From Elmis aenea (taxonomy: Eukaryota > Arthropoda > Insecta > Coleoptera > Elmidae), in the NCBI GenBank assembly GCA_947652605.1, contig CANTFG010000283.1, positions 99,121 to 163,120 of the forward strand: a DNA stretch of 64,000 nt. Direction: 5' to 3'. The notes below the pieces were generated by a model. The model was not told the origin of the DNA. It saw only the letters and a list, made by a program, of their open reading frames with translations, and searched no databases. The translations under genes and the position numbers were made by a program. Below are positions 30,421 to 44,300 of this stretch, one piece after another. The stretch's first letter is position 1. Each line of letters opens with the position of its first letter.

Positions 30421-33400
30421 GGCATTATACTAAGAAAATAAAACTCTATAACATACTAAAATTTGAACAAAATCGTATGAGCCGTTTTCGAGAAAAAAAT
30501 TCAAAATTTTCAAAATTTTTACTTTTTTGAATAACTTTGTAAATTAAATTTCAAACTAGTTGAAACAAACGGCATTATACTAAGAAAATAAAACTCTATA
30601 ACATACTAAAATTTGAACAAAATCGTATGAGCCGTTTTCGAGAAAAAAATTCAAAATTTTCAAAATTTTTACTTTTTTGAATAACTTTGTAAATTAAATT
30701 TCAAACTAGTTGAAACAAACGGCATTATACCAAGAAAATTTAACTCTATAACATGCTAAAATTTGAACAAAATGTAACGAGCCGTTTTCGAAAAAAAATT
30801 TCAAAATTTTAAAATTTTTTAATTTTTTGAATAACTTTGTAAATTAAATTTCAAACTAGTTGAAACAAACGGCATTATACTAAGAAAATAAAACTCTATA
30901 ACATACTAAAATTTGAACAAAATCGTATGAGCCGTTTTCGAGAAAAAAATTCAAAATTTTCAAAATTTTTACTTTTTTGAATAACTTTGTAAATTAAATT
31001 TCAAACTAGTTGAAACAAACGGCATTATACCAAGAAAATTTAACTCTATAACATGCTAAAATTTGAACAAAATGTAACGAGCCGTTTTCGAAAAAAAATT
31101 TCAAAATTTTAAAAATTTTTAATTTTTTGAATAACTTTGTAAATTAAATTTCAAACTAGTTGAAACAAACGGCATTATACTAAGAAAATAAAACTCTATA
31201 ACATACTAAAATTTGAACAAAATCGTATGAGCCGTTTTCGAGAAAAAAATTCAAAATTTTCAAAATTTTTACTTTTTTGAATAACTTTGTAAATTAAATT
31301 TCAAACTAGTTGAAACAAACGGCATTATACTAAGAAAATAAAACTCTATAACATACTAAAATTTGAACAAAATCGTATGAGCCGTTTTCGAGAAAAAAAT
31401 TCAAAATTTTCAAAATTTTTACTTTTTTGAATAACTTTGTAAATTAAATTTCAAACTAGTTGAAACAAACGGCATTATACTAAGAAAATAAAACTCTATA
31501 ACATACTAAAATTTGAACAAAATCGTATGAGCCGTTTTCGAGAAAAAAATTCAAAATTTTCAAAATTTTTACTTTTTTGAATAACTTTGTAAATTAAATT
31601 TCAAACTAGTTGAAACAAACGGCATTATACTAAGAAAATAAAACTCTATAACATACTAAAATTTGAACAAAATCGTATGAGCCGTTTTCGAGAAAAAAAT
31701 TCAAAATTTTCAAAACTTTTACTTTTTTGAATAACTTTGTAAATTAAATTTCAAACTAGTTGAAACAAACGGCATTATACTAAGAAAATTAAACTCTATA
31801 ACATGCTAAAATTTGAACCAAATGTAACGAGCCGTTTTCGAAAAAAAATTTCAAAATTTTTAATTTTTTGAATAACTTTGTAAATTAAATTTCAAACTAG
31901 TTGAAACAAACGGCATTATACTAAGAAAATAAAACTCTATAACATACTAAAATTTGAACAAAATCGTATGAGCCGTTTTCGAGAAAAAAATTCAAAATTT
32001 TCAAAACTTTTACTTTTTTGAATAACTTTGTAAATTAAATTTCAAACTAGTTGAAACAAACGGCATTATACTAAGAAAATTAAACTCTATAACATGCTAA
32101 AATTTGAACAAAATGTAACGAGCCGTTTTCGAAAAAAAATTTCAAAATTTTTAATTTTTTGAATAACTTTGTAAATTAAATTTCAAACTAGTTGAAACAA
32201 ACGGCATTATACTAAGAAAATAAAACTCTATAACATACTAAAATTTGAACAAAATCGTATGAGCCGTTTTCGAGAAAAAAATTCAAAATTTTCAAAACTT
32301 TTACTTTTTTGAATAACTTTGTAAATTAAATTTCAAACTAGTTGAAACAAACGGCATTATACTAAGAAAATTAAACTCTATAACATGCTAAAATTTGAAC
32401 AAAATGTAACGAGCCGTTTTCGAAAAAAAATTTCAAAATTTTAAAAATTTTTAATTTTTTGAATAACTTTGTAAATTAAATTTCAAACTAGTTGAAACAA
32501 ACGGCATTATACTAAGAAAATAAAACTCTATAACATACTAAAATTTGAACAAAATCGTATGAGCCGTTTTCGAGAAAAAAATTCAAAATTTTCAAAATTT
32601 TTACTTTTTTGAATAACTTTGTAAATTAAATTTCAAACTAGTTGAAACAAACGGCATTATACTAAGAAAATAAAACTCTATAACATACTAAAATTTGAAC
32701 AAAATCGTATGAGCCGTTTTCGAGAAAAAAATTCAAAATTTTCAAAATTTTTACTTTTTTGAATAACTTTGTAAATTAAATTTCAAACTAGTTGAAACAA
32801 ACGGCATTATACCAAGAAAATTAAACTTTATAACATGCTAAAATTTGAACAAAATGTAACGAGCCGTTTTCGAAAAAAAATTTCAAAATTTTAAAAATTT
32901 TTAATTTTTTGAATAACTTTGTAAATTAAATTTCAAACTAGTTGAAACAAACGGCATTATACTAAGAAAATAAAACTCTATAACATACTAAAATTTGAAC
33001 AAAATCGTATGAGCCGTTTTCGAGAAAAAAATTCAAAATTTTCAAAATTTTTACTTTTTTGAATAACTTTGTAAATTAAATTTCAAACTAGTTGAAACAA
33101 ACGGCATTATACCAAGAAAATAAAACTCTATAACATACTAAAATTTGAACAAAATCGTATGAGCCGTTTTCGAGAAAAAAATTCAAAATTTTCAAAATTT
33201 TTACTTTTTTGAATAACTTTGTAAATTAAATTTCAAACTAGTTGAAACAAACGGCATTATACTAAGAAAATAAAACTCTATAACATACTAAAATTTGAAC
33301 AAAATCGTATGAGCCGTTTTCGAGAAAAAAATTCAAAATTTTCAAAATTTTTACTTTTTTGAATAACTTTGTAAATTAAATTTCAAACTAGTTGAAACAA

Positions 33401-33560
33401 ACGGCATTATACTAAGAAAATAAAACTCTATAACATACTAAAATTTGAACAAAATCGTATGAGCCGTTTTCGAGAAAAAAATTCAAAATTTTCAAAACTT
33501 TTACTTTTTTGAATAACTTTGTAAATTAAATTTCAAACTAGTTGAAACAAACGGCATTAT
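29830..33560. repeat. Satellite A segmental duplication, copy 1 (3.7 kb)
   Basis: The series of monomer variants here matches 36103-39833 at a constant offset of 6273 bp. Matched markers include TATACCAAG at 29979, 30279, 30729, 31029, 32811 and 33111, found at 36252, 36552, 37002, 37302, 39084 and 39384, and GAACC at 31818 and 38091. The match breaks left of about 29830, where ATTATATT in this copy faces a class B monomer in the other. It breaks again after 33560. The block is about 25 monomers long. A partly overlapping match, 29.3-31.2 kb to 34.2-36.1 kb, has an offset of 4932 and then 4923 bp. Confidence 0.75.
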
Positions 33561-36102
33561 ACTAAGAAAATAAAACTCTATAACATGCTAAAATTTGAAC
33601 AAAATGTAACAAGCCGTTTTCGAAAAAAAAATTCAAAATTTTCAAAATTTTTACTTTTTTGAATAACTTTGTAAATTAAATTTCAAACTAGTTGAAACAA
33701 ACGGCATTATACTAAGAAAATAAAACTCTATAACATACTAAAATTTGAACAAAATCGTATGAGCCGTTTTCGAGAAAAAAATTCAAAATTTTCAAAATTT
33801 TTACTTTTTTGAATAACTTTGTAAATTAAATTTCAAACTAGTTGAAACAAACGGCATTATACTAAGAAAATAAAACTCTATAACATACTAAAATTTGAAC
33901 AAAATCGTATGAGCCGTTTTCGAGAAAAAAATTCAAAATTTTCAAAATTTTTACTTTTTTGAATAACTTTGTAAATTAAATTTCAAACTAGTTGAAACAA
34001 ACGGCATTATACCAAGAAAATTAAACTTTATAACATGCTAAAATTTGAACAAAATGTAACGAGCCGTTTTCGAAAAAAAATTTCAAAATTTTAAAAATTT
34101 TTAATTTTTTGAATAACTTTGTAAATTAAATTTCAAACTAGTTGAAACAAACGGCATTATACTAAGAAAATAAAACTCTATAACATACTAAAATTTGAAC
34201 AAAATCGTATGAGCCGTTTTCGAGAAAAAAATTCAAAATTTTCAAAATTTTTACTTTTTTGAATAACTTTGTAAATTAAATTTCAAACTAGTTGAAACAA
34301 ACGGCATTATACCAAGAAAATTTAACTCTATAACATGCTAAAATTTGAACAAAATGTAACGAGCCGTTTTCGAAAAAAAATTTCAAAATTTTAAAAATTT
34401 TTAATTTTTTGAATAACTTTGTAAATTAAATTTCAAACTAGTTGAAACAAACGGCATTATACTAAGAAAATAAAACTCTATAACATACTAAAATTTGAAC
34501 AAAATCGTATGAGCCGTTTTCGAGAAAAAAATTCAAAATTTTCAAAATTTTTACTTTTTTGAATAACTTTGTAAATTAAATTTCAAACTAGTTGAAACAA
34601 ACGGCATTATATTAAGAAAATAAAACTCTATAACATACTAAAATTTGAACAAAATCGTATGAGCCGTTTTCGAGAAAAAAATTCAAAATTTTCAAAATTT
34701 TTACTTTTTTGAATAACTTTGTAAATTAAATTTCAAACTAGTTGAAACAAACGGCATTATACTAAGAAAATAAAACTCTATAACATACTAAAATTTGAAC
34801 AAAATCGTATGAGCCGTTTTCGAGAAAAAAATTCAAAATTTTCAAAATTTTTACTTTTTTGAATAACTTTGTAAATTAAATTTCAAACTAGTTGAAACAA
34901 ACGGCATTATACCAAGAAAATAAAACTCTATAACATACTAAAATTTGAACAAAATCGTATGAGCCGTTTTCGAGAAAAAAATTCAAAATTTTCAAAATTT
35001 TTACTTTTTTGAATAACTTTGTAAATTAAATTTCAAACTAGTTGAAACAAACGGCATTATACTAAGAAAATAAAACTCTATAACATACTAAAATTTGAAC
35101 AAAATCGTATGAGCCGTTTTCGAGAAAAAAATTCAAAATTTTCAAAATTTTTACTTTTTTGAATAACTTTGTAAATTAAATTTCAAACTAGTTGAAACAA
35201 ACGGCATTATACCAAGAAAATTAAACTTTATAACATGCTAAAATTTGAACAAAATGTAACGAGCCGTTTTCGAAAAAAAAATTCAAAATTTTTAATTTTT
35301 TGAATAACTTTGTAAATTAAATTTCAAACTAGTTGAAACAAACGGCATTATACTAAGAAAATAAAACTCTATAACATACTAAAATTTGAACAAAATCGTA
35401 TGAGCCGTTTTCGAGAAAAAAATTCAAAATTTTCAAAATTTTTACTTTTTTGAATAACTTTGTAAATTAAATTTCAAACTAGTTGAAACAAACGGCATTA
35501 TACTAAGAAAATAAAACTCTATAACATACTAAAATTTGAACAAAATCGTATGAGCCGTTTTCGAGAAAAAAATTCAAAATTTTCAAAATTTTTACTTTTT
35601 TGAATAACTTTGTAAATTAAATTTCAAACTAGTTGAAACAAACGGCATTATACCAAGAAAATTTAACTCTATAACATGCTAAAATTTGAACAAAATGTAA
35701 CGAGCCGTTTTCGAAAAAAAATTTCAAAATTTTAAAAATTTTTAATTTTTTGAATAACTTTGTAAATTAAATTTCAAACTAGTTGAAACAAACGGCATTA
35801 TACTAAGAAAATAAAACTCTATAACATACTAAAATTTGAACAAAATCGTATGAGCCGTTTTCGAGAAAAAAATTCAAAATTTTCAAAATTTTTACTTTTT
35901 TGAATAACTTTGTAAATTAAATTTCAAACTAGTTGAAACAAACGGCATTATACCAAGAAAATTTAACTCTATAACATGCTAAAATTTGAACAAAATGTAA
36001 CGAGCCGTTTTCGAAAAAAAATTTCAAAATTTTAAAAATTTTTAATTTTTTGAATAACTTTGTAAATTAAATTTCAAACTAGTTGAAACAAACGGCATTA
36101 TA

Positions 36103-39100
36103 CTAAGAAAATAAAACTCTATAACATACTAAAATTTGAACAAAATCGTATGAGCCGTTTTCGAGAAAAAAATTCAAAATTTTCAAAATTTTTACTTTTT
36201 TGAATAACTTTGTAAATTAAATTTCAAACTAGTTGAAACAAACGGCATTATACCAAGAAAATAAAACTCTATAACATACTAAAATTTGAACAAAATCGTA
36301 TGAGCCGTTTTCGAGAAAAAAATTCAAAATTTTCAAAATTTTTACTTTTTTGAATAACTTTGTAAATTAAATTTCAAACTAGTTGAAACAAACGGCATTA
36401 TACTAAGAAAATAAAACTCTATAACATACTAAAATTTGAACAAAATCGTATGAGCCGTTTTCGAGAAAAAAATTCAAAATTTTCAAAATTTTTACTTTTT
36501 TGAATAACTTTGTAAATTAAATTTCAAACTAGTTGAAACAAACGGCATTATACCAAGAAAATTAAACTTTATAACATGCTAAAATTTGAACAAAATGTAA
36601 CGAGCCGTTTTCGAAAAAAAATTTCAAAATTTTAAAAATTTTTAATTTTTTGAATAACTTTGTAAATTAAATTTCAAACTAGTTGAAACAAACGGCATTA
36701 TACTAAGAAAATAAAACTCTATAACATACTAAAATTTGAACAAAATCGTATGAGCCGTTTTCGAGAAAAAAATTCAAAATTTTCAAAATTTTTACTTTTT
36801 TGAATAACTTTGTAAATTAAATTTCAAACTAGTTGAAACAAACGGCATTATACTAAGAAAATAAAACTCTATAACATACTAAAATTTGAACAAAATCGTA
36901 TGAGCCGTTTTCGAGAAAAAAATTCAAAATTTTCAAAATTTTTACTTTTTTGAATAACTTTGTAAATTAAATTTCAAACTAGTTGAAACAAACGGCATTA
37001 TACCAAGAAAATTTAACTCTATAACATGCTAAAATTTGAACAAAATGTAACGAGCCGTTTTCGAAAAAAAATTTCAAAATTTTAAAAATTTTTAATTTTT
37101 TGAATAACTTTGTAAATTAAATTTCAAACTAGTTGAAACAAACGGCATTATACTAAGAAAATAAAACTCTATAACATACTAAAATTTGAACAAAATCGTA
37201 TGAGCCGTTTTCGAGAAAAAAATTCAAAATTTTCAAAATTTTTACTTTTTTGAATAACTTTGTAAATTAAATTTCAAACTAGTTGAAACAAACGGCATTA
37301 TACCAAGAAAATTTAACTCTATAACATGCTAAAATTTGAACAAAATGTAACGAGCCGTTTTCGAAAAAAAATTTCAAAATTTTAAAAATTTTTAATTTTT
37401 TGAATAACTTTGTAAATTAAATTTCAAACTAGTTGAAACAAACGGCATTATACTAAGAAAATAAAACTCTATAACATACTAAAATTTGAACAAAATCGTA
37501 TGAGCCGTTTTCGAGAAAAAAATTCAAAATTTTCAAAATTTTTACTTTTTTGAATAACTTTGTAAATTAAATTTCAAACTAGTTGAAACAAACGGCATTA
37601 TACTAAGAAAATAAAACTCTATAACATACTAAAATTTGAACAAAATCGTATGAGCCGTTTTCGAGAAAAAAATTCAAAATTTTCAAAATTTTTACTTTTT
37701 TGAATAACTTTGTAAATTAAATTTCAAACTAGTTGAAACAAACGGCATTATACTAAGAAAATAAAACTCTATAACATACTAAAATTTGAACAAAATCGTA
37801 TGAGCCGTTTTCGAGAAAAAAATTCAAAATTTTCAAAATTTTTACTTTTTTGAATAACTTTGTAAATTAAATTTCAAACTAGTTGAAACAAACGGCATTA
37901 TACTAAGAAAATAAAACTCTATAACATACTAAAATTTGAACAAAATCGTATGAGCCGTTTTCGAGAAAAAAATTCAAAATTTTCAAAACTTTTACTTTTT
38001 TGAATAACTTTGTAAATTAAATTTCAAACTAGTTGAAACAAACGGCATTATACTAAGAAAATTAAACTCTATAACATGCTAAAATTTGAACCAAATGTAA
38101 CGAGCCGTTTTCGAAAAAAAATTTCAAAATTTTTAATTTTTTGAATAACTTTGTAAATTAAATTTCAAACTAGTTGAAACAAACGGCATTATACTAAGAA
38201 AATAAAACTCTATAACATACTAAAATTTGAACAAAATCGTATGAGCCGTTTTCGAGAAAAAAATTCAAAATTTTCAAAACTTTTACTTTTTTGAATAACT
38301 TTGTAAATTAAATTTCAAACTAGTTGAAACAAACGGCATTATACTAAGAAAATTAAACTCTATAACATGCTAAAATTTGAACAAAATGTAACGAGCCGTT
38401 TTCGAAAAAAAATTTCAAAATTTTTAATTTTTTGAATAACTTTGTAAATTAAATTTCAAACTAGTTGAAACAAACGGCATTATACTAAGAAAATAAAACT
38501 CTATAACATACTAAAATTTGAACAAAATCGTATGAGCCGTTTTCGAGAAAAAAATTCAAAATTTTCAAAACTTTTACTTTTTTGAATAACTTTGTAAATT
38601 AAATTTCAAACTAGTTGAAACAAACGGCATTATACTAAGAAAATTAAACTCTATAACATGCTAAAATTTGAACAAAATGTAACGAGCCGTTTTCGAAAAA
38701 AAATTTCAAAATTTTAAAAATTTTTAATTTTTTGAATAACTTTGTAAATTAAATTTCAAACTAGTTGAAACAAACGGCATTATACTAAGAAAATAAAACT
38801 CTATAACATACTAAAATTTGAACAAAATCGTATGAGCCGTTTTCGAGAAAAAAATTCAAAATTTTCAAAATTTTTACTTTTTTGAATAACTTTGTAAATT
38901 AAATTTCAAACTAGTTGAAACAAACGGCATTATACTAAGAAAATAAAACTCTATAACATACTAAAATTTGAACAAAATCGTATGAGCCGTTTTCGAGAAA
39001 AAAATTCAAAATTTTCAAAATTTTTACTTTTTTGAATAACTTTGTAAATTAAATTTCAAACTAGTTGAAACAAACGGCATTATACCAAGAAAATTAAACT

Positions 39101-39833
39101 TTATAACATGCTAAAATTTGAACAAAATGTAACGAGCCGTTTTCGAAAAAAAATTTCAAAATTTTAAAAATTTTTAATTTTTTGAATAACTTTGTAAATT
39201 AAATTTCAAACTAGTTGAAACAAACGGCATTATACTAAGAAAATAAAACTCTATAACATACTAAAATTTGAACAAAATCGTATGAGCCGTTTTCGAGAAA
39301 AAAATTCAAAATTTTCAAAATTTTTACTTTTTTGAATAACTTTGTAAATTAAATTTCAAACTAGTTGAAACAAACGGCATTATACCAAGAAAATAAAACT
39401 CTATAACATACTAAAATTTGAACAAAATCGTATGAGCCGTTTTCGAGAAAAAAATTCAAAATTTTCAAAATTTTTACTTTTTTGAATAACTTTGTAAATT
39501 AAATTTCAAACTAGTTGAAACAAACGGCATTATACTAAGAAAATAAAACTCTATAACATACTAAAATTTGAACAAAATCGTATGAGCCGTTTTCGAGAAA
39601 AAAATTCAAAATTTTCAAAATTTTTACTTTTTTGAATAACTTTGTAAATTAAATTTCAAACTAGTTGAAACAAACGGCATTATACTAAGAAAATAAAACT
39701 CTATAACATACTAAAATTTGAACAAAATCGTATGAGCCGTTTTCGAGAAAAAAATTCAAAATTTTCAAAACTTTTACTTTTTTGAATAACTTTGTAAATT
39801 AAATTTCAAACTAGTTGAAACAAACGGCATTAT
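36103..39833. repeat. Satellite A segmental duplication, copy 2 (3.7 kb)
   Basis: This is the partner of 29830-33560 at offset 6273 bp. The offset equals 42 monomers of which three are the 141-bp form. A further block, about 32.1-33.95 kb, is matched at 39.85-41.6 kb with offset 7764 bp (52 monomers, four short), for example ACCAAG at 32811 and 40575 and CATGCT at 33584 and 41348. Confidence 0.72.
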
Positions 39834-41339
39834 ACTAAGAAAATTAAACTCTATAACATGCTAAAATTTGAACCAAATGTAACGAGCCGTTTTCGAAAAA
39901 AAATTTCAAAATTTTTAATTTTTTGAATAACTTTGTAAATTAAATTTCAAACTAGTTGAAACAAACGGCATTATACTAAGAAAATAAAACTCTATAACAT
40001 ACTAAAATTTGAACAAAATCGTATGAGCCGTTTTCGAGAAAAAAATTCAAAATTTTCAAAACTTTTACTTTTTTGAATAACTTTGTAAATTAAATTTCAA
40101 ACTAGTTGAAACAAACGGCATTATACTAAGAAAATTAAACTCTATAACATGCTAAAATTTGAACAAAATGTAACGAGCCGTTTTCGAAAAAAAATTTCAA
40201 AATTTTAAAAATTTTTAATTTTTTGAATAACTTTGTAAATTAAATTTCAAACTAGTTGAAACAAACGGCATTATACTAAGAAAATAAAACTCTATAACAT
40301 ACTAAAATTTGAACAAAATCGTATGAGCCGTTTTCGAGAAAAAAATTCAAAATTTTCAAAATTTTTACTTTTTTGAATAACTTTGTAAATTAAATTTCAA
40401 ACTAGTTGAAACAAACGGCATTATACTAAGAAAATAAAACTCTATAACATACTAAAATTTGAACAAAATCGTATGAGCCGTTTTCGAGAAAAAAATTCAA
40501 AATTTTCAAAATTTTTACTTTTTTGAATAACTTTGTAAATTAAATTTCAAACTAGTTGAAACAAACGGCATTATACCAAGAAAATTAAACTTTATAACAT
40601 GCTAAAATTTGAACAAAATGTAACGAGCCGTTTTCGAAAAAAAATTTCAAAATTTTAAAAATTTTTAATTTTTTGAATAACTTTGTAAATTAAATTTCAA
40701 ACTAGTTGAAACAAACGGCATTATACTAAGAAAATAAAACTCTATAACATACTAAAATTTGAACAAAATCGTATGAGCCGTTTTCGAGAAAAAAATTCAA
40801 AATTTTCAAAATTTTTACTTTTTTGAATAACTTTGTAAATTAAATTTCAAACTAGTTGAAACAAACGGCATTATACCAAGAAAATAAAACTCTATAACAT
40901 ACTAAAATTTGAACAAAATCGTATGAGCCGTTTTCGAGAAAAAAATTCAAAATTTTCAAAATTTTTACTTTTTTGAATAACTTTGTAAATTAAATTTCAA
41001 ACTAGTTGAAACAAACGGCATTATACTAAGAAAATAAAACTCTATAACATACTAAAATTTGAACAAAATCGTATGAGCCGTTTTCGAGAAAAAAATTCAA
41101 AATTTTCAAAATTTTTACTTTTTTGAATAACTTTGTAAATTAAATTTCAAACTAGTTGAAACAAACGGCATTATACTAAGAAAATAAAACTCTATAACAT
41201 ACTAAAATTTGAACAAAATCGTATGAGCCGTTTTCGAGAAAAAAATTCAAAATTTTCAAAACTTTTACTTTTTTGAATAACTTTGTAAATTAAATTTCAA
41301 ACTAGTTGAAACAAACGGCATTATACTAAGAAAATAAAA

Positions 41340-44300
41340 CTCTATAACATGCTAAAATTTGAACAAAATGTAACAAGCCGTTTTCGAAAAAAAAATTCAA
41401 AATTTTCAAAATTTTTACTTTTTTGAATAACTTTGTAAATTAAATTTCAAACTAGTTGAAACAAACGGCATTATACTAAGAAAATAAAACTCTATAACAT
41501 ACTAAAATTTGAACAAAATCGTATGAGCCGTTTTCGAGAAAAAAATTCAAAATTTTCAAAATTTTTACTTTTTTGAATAACTTTGTAAATTAAATTTCAA
41601 ACTAGTTGAAACAAACGGCATTATACTAAGAAAATTAAACTCTATAACATGCTAAAATTTGAACAAAATGTAACGAGCCGTTTTCGAAAAAAAATTTCAA
41701 AATTTTTAATTTTTTGAATAACTTTGTAAATTAAATTTCAAACTAGTTGAAACAAACGGCATTATACTAAGAAAATTAAACTCTATAACATGCTAAAATT
41801 TGAACAAAATGTAACGAGCCGTTTTCGAAAAAAAAATTCAAAATTTTTAATTTTTTGAATAACTTTGTAAATTAAATGTCAAACTAGTTGAAACAAACGG
41901 CATTATACTAAGAAAATAAAACTCTATAACATACTAAAATTTGAACAAAATCGTATGAGCCGTTTTCGAAAAAAAAATTCAAAATTTTCAAAATTTTTAC
42001 TTTTTTGAATAACTTTGTAAATTAAATTTCAAACTAGTTGAAACAAACGGCATTATACTAAGAAAATAAAACTCTATAACATACTAAAATTTGAACAAAA
42101 TCGTATGAGCCGTTTTCGAGAAAAAAATTCAAAATTTTCAAAATTTTTACTTTTTTGAATAACTTTGTAAATTAAATTTCAAACTAGTTGAAACAAACGG
42201 CATTATACTAAGAAAATAAAACTCTATAACATACTAAAATTTGAACAAAATCGTATGAGCCGTTTTCGAGAAAAAAATTCAAAATTTTCAAAACTTTTAC
42301 TTTTTTGAATAACTTTGTAAATTAAATTTCAAACTAGTTGAAACAAACGGCATTATACTAAGAAAATAAAACTCTATAACATGCTAAAATTTGAACAAAA
42401 TGTAACAAGCCGTTTTCGAAAAAAAAATTCAAAATTTTCAAAATTTTTACTTTTTTGAATAACTTTGTAAATTAAATTTCAAACTAGTTGAAACAAACGG
42501 CATTATACTAAGAAAATAAAACTCTATAACATACTAAAATTTGAACAAAATCGTATGAGCCGTTTTCGAGAAAAAAATTCAAAATTTTCAAAATTTTTAC
42601 TTTTTTGAATAACTTTGTAAATTAAATTTCAAACTAGTTGAAACAAACGGCATTATACTAAGAAAATTAAACTCTATAACATGCTAAAATTTGAACAAAA
42701 TGTAACGAGCCGTTTTCGAAAAAAAATTTCAAAATTTTTAATTTTTTGAATAACTTTGTAAATTAAATTTCAAACTAGTTGAAACAAACGGCATTATACT
42801 AAGAAAATTAAACTCTATAACATGCTAAAATTTGAACAAAATGTAACGAGCCGTTTTCGAAAAAAAAATTCAAAATTTTTAATTTTTTGAATAACTTTGT
42901 AAATTAAATGTCAAACTAGTTGAAACAAACGGCATTATACTAAGAAAATAAAACTCTATAACATACTAAAATTTGAACAAAATCGTATGAGCCGTTTTCG
43001 AGAAAAAAATTCAAAATTTTCAAAATTTTTACTTTTTTGAATAACTTTGTAAATTAAATTTCAAACTAGTTGAAACAAACGGCATTATACTAAGAAAATA
43101 AAACTCTATAACATACTAAAATTTGAACAAAATCGTATGAGCCGTTTTCGAGAAAAAAATTCAAAATTTTCAAAACTTTTACTTTTTTGAATAACTTTGT
43201 AAATTAAATTTCAAACTAGTTGAAACAAACGGCATTATACTAAGAAAATAAAACTCTATAACATGCTAAAATTTGAACAAAATGTAACAAGCCGTTTTCG
43301 AAAAAAAAATTCAAAATTTTCAAAATTTTTACTTTTTTGAATAACTTTGTAAATTAAATTTCAAACTAGTTGAAACAAACGGCATTATACTAAGAAAATA
43401 AAACTCTATAACATACTAAAATTTGAACAAAATCGTATGAGCCGTTTTCGAGAAAAAAATTCAAAATTTTCAAAATTTTTACTTTTTTGAATAACTTTGT
43501 AAATTAAATTTCAAACTAGTTGAAACAAACGGCATTATACTAAGAAAATTAAACTCTATAACATGCTAAAATTTGAACAAAATGTAACGAGCCGTTTTCG
43601 AAAAAAAATTTCAAAATTTTTAATTTTTTGAATAACTTTGTAAATTAAATTTCAAACTAGTTGAAACAAACGGCATTATACTAAGAAAATTAAACTCTAT
43701 AACATGCTAAAATTTGAACAAAATGTAACGAGCCGTTTTCGAAAAAAAATTTCAAAATTTTTAATTTTTTGAATAACTTTGTAAATTAAATTTCAAACTA
43801 GTTGAAACAAACGGCATTATACTAAGAAAATTAAACTCTATAACATGCTAAAATTTGAACAAAATGTAACGAGCCGTTTTCGAAAAAAAAATTCAAAATT
43901 TTTAATTTTTTGAATAACTTTGTAAATTAAATGTCAAACTAGTTGAAACAAACGGCATTATACTAAGAAAATAAAACTCTATAACATACTAAAATTTGAA
44001 CAAAATCGTATGAGCCGTTTTCGAAAAAAAAATTCAATATTTTCAAAATTTTTACTTTTTTGAATAACTTTGTAAATTAAATTTCAAACTAGTTGAAACA
44101 AACGGCATTATACTAAGAAAATAAAACTCTATAACATACTAAAATTTGAACAAAATCGTATGAGCCGTTTTCGAGAAAAAAATTCAAAATTTTCAAAATT
44201 TTTACTTTTTTGAATAACTTTGTAAATTAAATTTCAAACTAGTTGAAACAAACGGCATTATACTAAGAAAATAAAACTCTATAACATACTAAAATTTGAA

